Assembly (NCBI GenBank): GCA_934256705.1 | Contig: CAKQPF010000004.1 | Location: 1 to 64,000 of the forward strand | Direction of reading: 5' to 3' | Source: an uncultured Prevotella sp. | GTDB taxonomy: Bacteria > Bacteroidota > Bacteroidia > Bacteroidales > Bacteroidaceae | DNA length: 64,000 nt | Part shown: positions 59,523 to 64,000 of the stretch, one piece after another | How the letters are laid out: the number at the start of each line of letters is the position of its first letter | Numbering within the stretch: the first letter of the stretch is position 1 | The notes under the pieces: model-generated | Database searches by the model: none | The model's input: only the letters and a program-made list of their open reading frames with translations | What the model was told of the DNA's origin: nothing | Position numbers and translations under genes: made by a program

Positions 59523-60215
59523 CTACACTCCCAACAAAGGAATAATAACAGGAGTGAGCAGGGAGGTGAAGATACCATTTAGGGTGAGTCCGAGACTGGC
59601 ATAAGCGCCGTGCAACTGACTCTTATCCATAGATGTGGCGGTGCCTAAAGCATGGGCGGCGGTGCCCATGGAGAGTCCTTGAGCCACTGGCGACTTCACA
59701 CGGGCGAAGCCCATAGTGCGATAACCACAGACTGCACACAAGAGTCCTACTCCCACCACTACTGCCGCTGTGAGCGAAGGTATTCCTCCCAGCGCTTTGG
59801 TCACTTCCATTGCTATCGGTGTGGTCACCGACTTGGAAGCCAATGAGAGCACCACTTCCTTTGAAGCGCCCATCTCCTTGGCGATATAGACCACTGAGAT
59901 TATTCCTACGACGCATCCTGCAAGCTCTGACAGGAGAATCGGCGTAAGCTGCTTCTTGATGGTGGAGAGCTGCATATACAGTGGCACTCCCAATGCCACG
60001 ACAGCCGGCTTGAGCCAGAACTCTATCATCTTGCCTCCTTCACTGTAGGTCTCATAACTTATTCCTGTCACTTTCAGGAACAGTATCATGCAGCAGATAG
60101 CCACAAGGATAGGATTCATGATTACCCAACCTGTCCAGCGGCGAAGCAGTTTTCCGAGAAAATAAGTGGCGAATGTGAGGGCTATGAGAAAGAAACTGTT
60201 AGAAAAATATTCCAT
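59523..60215 (-). CDS. lrgB: LrgB/CidB-family membrane protein
   Basis: Inner-membrane protein of 230 residues, start at MEYFSNSFFLIALTFATYF (60215), 7 bp after lrgA. About six to seven helices. LKPAVVALGVPLYMQLSTIKKQ, SLASKSVTTPIAMEVTKALGG and GTAAHALGTATSMDKSQLHGAYASL are the conserved LrgB motifs. Partner of LrgA; the pair was first described as modulators of murein hydrolase activity and later linked to export of glycolate or pyruvate in plants and bacteria. The physiological role here is unknown. Confidence 0.92.
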   Translation of the reverse strand: MEYFSNSFFLIALTFATYFLGKLLRRWTGWVIMNPILVAICCMILFLKVTGISYETYSEGGKMIEFWLKPAVVALGVPLYMQLSTIKKQLTPILLSELAGCVVGIISVVYIAKEMGASKEVVLSLASKSVTTPIAMEVTKALGGIPSLTAAVVVGVGLLCAVCGYRTMGFARVKSPVAQGLSMGTAAHALGTATSMDKSQLHGAYASLGLTLNGIFTSLLTPVIIPLLGV

Positions 60216-60222
60216 AAAGCAT

Positions 60223-60606
60223 CTATTGGTTTTGTTGGTTTTGTTTGAAATGATCCTGTACTTTATCTTTTGCTTTGCCATACGACTGGTGAATCCATCC
60301 TGTCACAGCGAGCACAAGGACTGTGGAAACGACTGAGGCAATCAAGATAGGCCACAGTTCTGCCTTTATCAAGTCGAAATAAAGCATCACGGCTACGCCA
60401 GGCGGAACGAAGAAGAAGCCTATGTTGCCCACAAGGAAATCCGAGATACTACGCACCCATTCGAGGCGTATCACCTTCAGTTTGAGCAACAATGTCAACA
60501 GCAGCAGTCCCAAGATGCTCGAAGGCAACGGAATGCCGGTAAGATAAATCACAAGTTCTCCTAATGCGAGACAGCCAAAGATAATGGCTAATTGACGAAT
60601 CATCAT
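60223..60606 (-). CDS. lrgA: LrgA/CidA-family holin-like protein
   Basis: Small inner-membrane protein of 127 residues with four hydrophobic segments. GELVIYLTGIPLPSSILGLLLL (about 17-38) and WVRSISDFLVGNIGFFFVPPGVAVM (about 50-74) are typical LrgA signatures. First gene of an lrgAB operon, the usual arrangement. The 140 bp upstream consist of heptamer and octamer repeats, and no clear promoter is seen. Confidence 0.92.
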   Translation of the reverse strand: MMIRQLAIIFGCLALGELVIYLTGIPLPSSILGLLLLTLLLKLKVIRLEWVRSISDFLVGNIGFFFVPPGVAVMLYFDLIKAELWPILIASVVSTVLVLAVTGWIHQSYGKAKDKVQDHFKQNQQNQ

Positions 60607-60617
60607 AATATTATTAT

Positions 60618-60768
60618 CCTGAATTTGTTATGTTTGTTATGTTTATTATGTTGTCTTGTTGATTGCAAGAAACTCCCAACCGCATCAGCGCGATTTTTCA
60701 CTCTTCACTTTTCACTCTTCACTTTTCACTAAAAATTATGAATTATGAATTATGCATTATGAATTAAT
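60618..60768. repeat. Period-8, TTCACTT and AATTATG arrays in series
   Basis: GTTATGTTTGTTATGTTTATTATGTTGTCTTG (about 60627-60660) is followed by CGCATCAGCGCGATTTTTCA with TTCACTC/TTCACTT units (60682-60729). AATTATG units (60735-60766) then run into the 3' end of the next gene. Same module order, inverted, as 35095-35250. Confidence 0.7.
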
Positions 60769-61682
60769 TTCACCCCTTTCTTCCCCCATACCAGCAGGAA
60801 AGCGAAGAGCATACGCGTGGAAAGAATCCAGAAGGCGGAAATGCCAAGCGATGCAAAGACCATGGTGTCTTCGAGCATGGAGTGGTTCATCACGAGATGA
60901 TAATTCACTTCGTCCGCCTCTTCACGCGTTATCTTCCCCGTTTCCTCCAGGTCTATCATCGCCGCCGAACCGTAACTGATGCCCAGCACATTGCCCACAA
61001 TCCACAGATAAGCCGAATGGCGAGGCAGTCCGAAGAAAGCCATGACCGGCTCAAGCGGACTCACAAGCTTGCACATGAGACCAAGTTTGTCCATCAAACG
61101 CTGGACTATCATCAACGCCCAGATGATGCCGAAGATCATAAACGAGAGACGGAGCGAGGACATAGCCCACTCTTCTATCACCGTGGAGACATGAGGACTC
61201 TCCAATGCCTGCACCACTCCGCAGAATGGGGCATCCATTTCCGGCAACACGAGATTGAGATACAATGCCGCGAGGAATGCTCCGACGATGCGGATAAACG
61301 CCATGCGGAACGGCTTCGAGCCCACCTTCTTCACCACGGCGCACTCCAGAGGCAAGGCGTGGCAAATCAGCACCATGATGGTGATGATAGTGGCTTGGCG
61401 CAATGTGAGCGCCATCGAGAGCATCACGGCTATGCAGGCATAGGTGGTCACGGAGGCTCCTGTGAGGAATGCTATTGCCGAAGCACCCGGCAAGCCGAGA
61501 TATTGGAACACGGGGTCGAGCCATTGGGCGCACCATGCTATCACTCCATAATGCTGCAGAAGCCTCACTCCGAGCGATATGGGGAGCATTATCTTCAGCA
61601 GCCACAGCGTTGTCTTTACCGAAGGCCTGAGCGATTCGGTCACTATGTCAAGTGTTTTTCTTAGAGTTATATTATATTCCAT
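60750..61682 (-). CDS. Nucleoside-recognition (GATE) domain membrane protein
   Basis: Inner-membrane protein of 310 residues with two copies of the Gate/nucleoside-recognition domain (PF07670): one about 40-130 (GLPGASAIAFLTGASVTTYACIAVMLSM), one about 195-290 (GLPRHSAYLWIVGNVLGISYGSA... and HLVMNHSMLEDTMVFASLG). This is the duplicated layout of SpmA/SpmB-like and YjiH-like proteins. Substrate and role are not known; relatives are sometimes linked to nucleoside or phosphate-compound transport. Its 3' codons lie within the repeat element toward lrgA. Confidence 0.8.
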   Translation of the reverse strand: MEYNITLRKTLDIVTESLRPSVKTTLWLLKIMLPISLGVRLLQHYGVIAWCAQWLDPVFQYLGLPGASAIAFLTGASVTTYACIAVMLSMALTLRQATIITIMVLICHALPLECAVVKKVGSKPFRMAFIRIVGAFLAALYLNLVLPEMDAPFCGVVQALESPHVSTVIEEWAMSSLRLSFMIFGIIWALMIVQRLMDKLGLMCKLVSPLEPVMAFFGLPRHSAYLWIVGNVLGISYGSAAMIDLEETGKITREEADEVNYHLVMNHSMLEDTMVFASLGISAFWILSTRMLFAFLLVWGKKGVKLIHNA

Positions 61683-61687
61683 ATTTG

Positions 61688-61795
61688 AATTATATGGTTG
61701 TGGGTTGTCGGTTGTGGGTTGTGGGTAGGAATGTATAAGCTGGTTATGGTTTATCTCACTAATTTACCAATAACCGAAAACCAACAACCTAAGAC
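61688..61795. repeat. Facing GGTTGTG / AACAACC heptamer arrays
   Basis: GGTTGTG GGTTGTC GGTTGTG GGTTGTG GGTAGGA (61694-61728) faces ACCAATAACCGAAAACCAAC and AACC (61765-61789). It lies between the GH29 stop codon and the start of the nucleoside-recognition gene. Confidence 0.7.
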
Positions 61796-61803
61796 CCATC
61801 TTC

Positions 61804-63441
61804 CTATTTCACTGCAAAGCAGACAGTCATGCCAGTGTTCTCCACTTCCGGCACGGTGACGACGAGGCGGTCGGCATTCTGCTGCCATTCCACCTTCTTC
61901 TTCGTGCCGAGCATCCTGATGCTGCGTATCTTTCTGCCCTTCATCTGCTCGCTGTTTCTGCCAAGCGAACGGATGGTGACGGTCTTCTGACTCGGGAATC
62001 CGAGCACGAAAGCATAGAGGATGCCGTCCTTCTGCGTGAAGCGGATGTCCTTTTCGCTGAGCGATGCCTGCAGTTTCTCATTGTCGCCAAACGACTTGCT
62101 GTTCTGCATCTTCACCTCTCCTTCGCCGAATATCTTCCAGGGACGCGAGCCGAAGATAGCCACACCATGCACGTCGAGCCAAGCCTTGAAGTCATGGAGG
62201 AAAGCCACTTCCTTCTCATCTATGCTTCCATCTCCACGGACAGGTATGCTGAGCAGGAGGTTTCCGTTCTTGCTCACTATATCGACGAATGTCTTCACCA
62301 CCCTCTCCGCAGTCTTGTATCCATTGTAACCGTAGAGTCCACGGTCGTAATGCCAGTTTCCTATGCACATGCAAGTCTGCCAAGGACGTGGCGAAATGCC
62401 GGCAAGAGCGCCGCGCTCACAGTCCATCACCACTCCGCGCTGCTTGTCTTCAGGCAGACGTTTCGCATTTGCCACAGCCTCGTTCCTGCCATTATGCCAT
62501 TTCATGTTGCTGTTGTAGAAATGCGCCGTCGCCATAAGTCCGTATTTTCCCATCGGAAGGTCTGTCTCATCATCGAAATATATGAGGTCAGGCTTATAGT
62601 CATCTATCAGCTGCTTGCATCTGCGGTACCAGTTGCGGGCGAACTCAGGATTCATCTCAGGAATCCTTTCCATCCATGCGCCGTCATGCCTGTCGTGCCA
62701 TTCGTTCATCTCCTTGACTGAAGAAATGCCGTCCGGAACGATCATATTATAGCCTCCATAGAGCTTCTGCGGATCGTAGCCTTCCCACCATTTGCCCTTT
62801 CCGTCGGCTTTCGTGAGGTCATAGGCATCATACCTCCTGCCGGCCTTGTCGCCTTCGGCATCATATCCGTAAGCCGTCTGAAACCAATGCCAGGCATGAG
62901 ACGAGTGGTTGCTTATGCCAAAGCGCAGTCCGTACTTCCTTGCAGCCTTGGCAAAGTCGCCCACGATGTCGCGATGCGGTCCCATATTGACTGAGTTCCA
63001 CTCCTGATATTTGGAGTTGAAATTATCGAAATTGTCATGATGGTTTGCCATGCAGACGAAATATCTTGCTCCCACCTCTTTATATAGGCGTACGAGAGCG
63101 TCGGGATCAAACTTCTCAGCCTTCCACATCGGGATGAAATCCATCATGCCATGCTCTGAAGGATGTCCGAAACGCTTGAGATTGTCCTCATATTGCGGTG
63201 TGCCCTGGATATACATGAGGCGTCCGTACCAGTCTCCTGCCTCGGGCACGCACTGCAATCCCCAGTGCGCCCACAAGCCGAGCTTTGCATCAGCAAACCA
63301 TTCCGGTGTCTGATAGTTTTCTTCCAGCGACTGCCAGGTGGGTTCAAACGTGCCTTTCTCCATCGACATATCTTCCGATGCTGTCTGTGCTCCAGCCATC
63401 ATGCTGAGCATCATCATTGCTGTTGCTATTACTTTCCTCAT
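61804..63441 (-). CDS. GH29 alpha-L-fucosidase
   Basis: Secreted retaining fucosidase of 545 residues, start at MRKVIATAMMMLSMMAGAQ (63441); 37 upstream codons are discarded because they translate repeats. Signal peptide about 1-18. The (beta/alpha)8 domain has WFADAKLGLWAHWGLQCVPE (about 45-64), ANHHDNFDNFNSKY (about 130-143) and KPDLIYFDDETDLP, whose Asp (in DLIYFDDE) is the usual GH29 nucleophile position, about residue 285. A C-terminal beta-sandwich ends the protein. Removes terminal fucose from host or plant glycans. No sulfatase, SusCD or fucose-use gene is adjacent. Confidence 0.92.
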   Translation of the reverse strand: MRKVIATAMMMLSMMAGAQTASEDMSMEKGTFEPTWQSLEENYQTPEWFADAKLGLWAHWGLQCVPEAGDWYGRLMYIQGTPQYEDNLKRFGHPSEHGMMDFIPMWKAEKFDPDALVRLYKEVGARYFVCMANHHDNFDNFNSKYQEWNSVNMGPHRDIVGDFAKAARKYGLRFGISNHSSHAWHWFQTAYGYDAEGDKAGRRYDAYDLTKADGKGKWWEGYDPQKLYGGYNMIVPDGISSVKEMNEWHDRHDGAWMERIPEMNPEFARNWYRRCKQLIDDYKPDLIYFDDETDLPMGKYGLMATAHFYNSNMKWHNGRNEAVANAKRLPEDKQRGVVMDCERGALAGISPRPWQTCMCIGNWHYDRGLYGYNGYKTAERVVKTFVDIVSKNGNLLLSIPVRGDGSIDEKEVAFLHDFKAWLDVHGVAIFGSRPWKIFGEGEVKMQNSKSFGDNEKLQASLSEKDIRFTQKDGILYAFVLGFPSQKTVTIRSLGRNSEQMKGRKIRSIRMLGTKKKVEWQQNADRLVVTVPEVENTGMTVCFAVK

Positions 63442-63600
63442 GATTGTTTGGTTCGTGGGGTTGGGATTGTCGGTTGTCGGTGAAGCCCTCCCCAACCCCT
63501 CCCTGGAGGGGCTTTCTTTGATTACGGACTGCCAGCTTAGGGTCTCAAGCAACCAGCACCTAACTTATCTTCCCCCAAGGGGGGACAGGAGGGGGGCTTC
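63442..63600. repeat. GGTTGTCG fragment and C/G-rich modules
   Basis: GATTGTCGGTTGTCGGT (63467-63483) is followed by CCCTCCCCAACCCCTCCCTG with GAGGGGC (63487-63514), then the standard C/G module CTTCCCCCAAGGGGGGACAG (63571-63590). No promoter is apparent for the GH29 gene. Confidence 0.6.
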
Positions 63601-63606
63601 TTATAT

Positions 63607-63651
63607 AAAAAAAAGACTGACCCACTGTGTTTTGTTTACAGGTTGTCAGTC
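63607..63651 (-). terminator. Terminator of tRNA-Leu
   Basis: 7-bp stem GACTGAC/GTCAGTC (63645-63651 with 63615-63621) followed on the minus strand by T8 (complement of 63607-63614), 16 bp beyond the tRNA 3' end. Confidence 0.8.
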
Positions 63652-63666
63652 AATTTAATTATCAGG

Positions 63667-63748
63667 TGCGCGTGACAGGACTCGAACCTGCACATCGCAA
63701 GACACCAGATCCTAAGTCTGGCGCGTCTACCAATTTCGCCACACGCGC
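63667..63748 (-). tRNA. tRNA-Leu (anticodon UAG)
   Basis: Acceptor stem GCGCGTG/CACGCGC with discriminator A. D arm contains GGCGAAATTGGTAGACGC. Anticodon stem CCAGA/TCTGG with loop CTTAGGA (anticodon TAG). A short variable arm (TGTCTTGCGATG) and T arm GGTTCGAGTCC are present. The long-variable-arm class fits leucine. CCA is not fully encoded (ACC T). A -7 box lies at 63880-63887. Confidence 0.93.
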
Positions 63749-63879
63749 TTAAATGTGGGATTGAATGGTTACAAGGTGCGGATTATGTGGCTGTACAGTC
63801 ACAACCTTTAAGGATTTATTGGCATGCGTAACGAATGCCGATATCTGCCACCGGTAACCATTTTTTTCAAATGCGAGTG

Positions 63880-63887
63880 CAAAGTTA
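63880..63887 (-). promoter_or_regulatory. -7 box TAACTTTG for tRNA-Leu
   Basis: Reverse complement of CAAAGTTA followed by CACT. The start would be about 125 bp before the tRNA, with a long trimmed leader. A nearer promoter may have been missed. Confidence 0.45.
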
Positions 63888-63956
63888 CTAATAATTTGGG
63901 AATAAAAAAAACTTTCCGCAATATTTTTGCAAATCGGTGTTTAGTTGGCTGGTCAA

Positions 63957-63988
63957 CCAACGGTAAAAGCCGTTGGCACAGTGGCGGA
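63957..63988 (+). repeat. 32-bp palindrome-plus-tail repeat
   Basis: Intact plus-orientation copy at the window end: full CCAACGG/CCGTTGG stem and full CACAGTGGCGGA tail. Confidence 0.8.
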
Positions 63989-64000
63989 TTGAGGAATGGG

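Overview
The window is chromosomal DNA from a member of the Bacteroidales, most likely a gut or rumen Prevotella-type organism. The evidence is recurrent Bacteroidetes -7 promoter boxes of the TAnnTTTG type without Shine-Dalgarno sites, secreted plant-cell-wall hydrolases, a TonB-dependent vitamin B12 receptor with a surface beta-propeller partner, DUF4369 and carboxypeptidase-regulatory-like surface proteins, and C-terminal tails of the kind common on Prevotella secreted proteins. No prophage, integrase, transposase gene, rRNA operon or CRISPR array was found.

Layout. 1-13.3 kb: a minus-strand polysaccharide cluster without a SusC/SusD pair (GH9 cellulase, GH94 cellobiose phosphorylase, CE7 acetyl xylan esterase, GH5 mannanase, sialate-O-acetylesterase-type esterase, AraC regulator, GH2 beta-galactosidase). 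13.5-15.6 kb: a candidate restriction-modification pair, a DpnA-like GATC adenine methyltransferase and a HARE-HTH/PD-(D/E)XK-like protein, with four GATC sites packed into the methyltransferase promoter. 15.6-16.9 kb: a 1.3-kb gene-free stretch full of inverted and direct repeats. 16.9-19.6 kb: small surface protein and dnaX. 19.8-26.4 kb: lplA-gcvT-gcvH-gcvPA-gcvPB-lpd, a complete glycine cleavage operon with its own lipoate ligase, closed by a bidirectional terminator facing asnA. 26.5-44 kb: housekeeping genes (asnA, CPA2 antiporter, pepT, a PfkB sugar kinase, divIC/ftsB, a DUF4369 lipoprotein, dihydroorotase, plsC, an AraC regulator, a Dpm1-like glycosyltransferase, mfd). 44-49 kb: exonuclease, RecQ and UvrD-type helicase ORFs that look like one tri-domain protein split by two small frame changes. 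49-57.6 kb: a NifX/NifB-type small protein, then a cobalamin riboswitch driving a BtuB-like receptor, a BtuG-like beta-propeller and a 1344-residue secreted protein with GLUG repeats and a DUF4465-like domain. 58-63.8 kb: sodium:solute symporter, LrgA/LrgB, nucleoside-recognition membrane protein, GH29 alpha-L-fucosidase and tRNA-Leu(UAG).

The most unusual property of the window lies between the genes. Almost every intergenic gap is built from a small set of dispersed modules: imperfect tandem arrays with a period of 7 bases (one family has period 8), often arranged as two facing arms that would fold into long hairpins; a 32-bp palindrome-plus-tail repeat (nine copies); a 22-bp palindromic unit (four clusters); a C/G-rich CCCCCAAGGGGG module; and an A/T-rich TATCAATAAATAAAAATA module. 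Some lie between a clear promoter and its start codon, so they are transcribed leaders. I know of no described system in this lineage that accounts for this architecture, and I regard it, together with the GATC methyltransferase locus and the B12 locus, as the best lead in the window.
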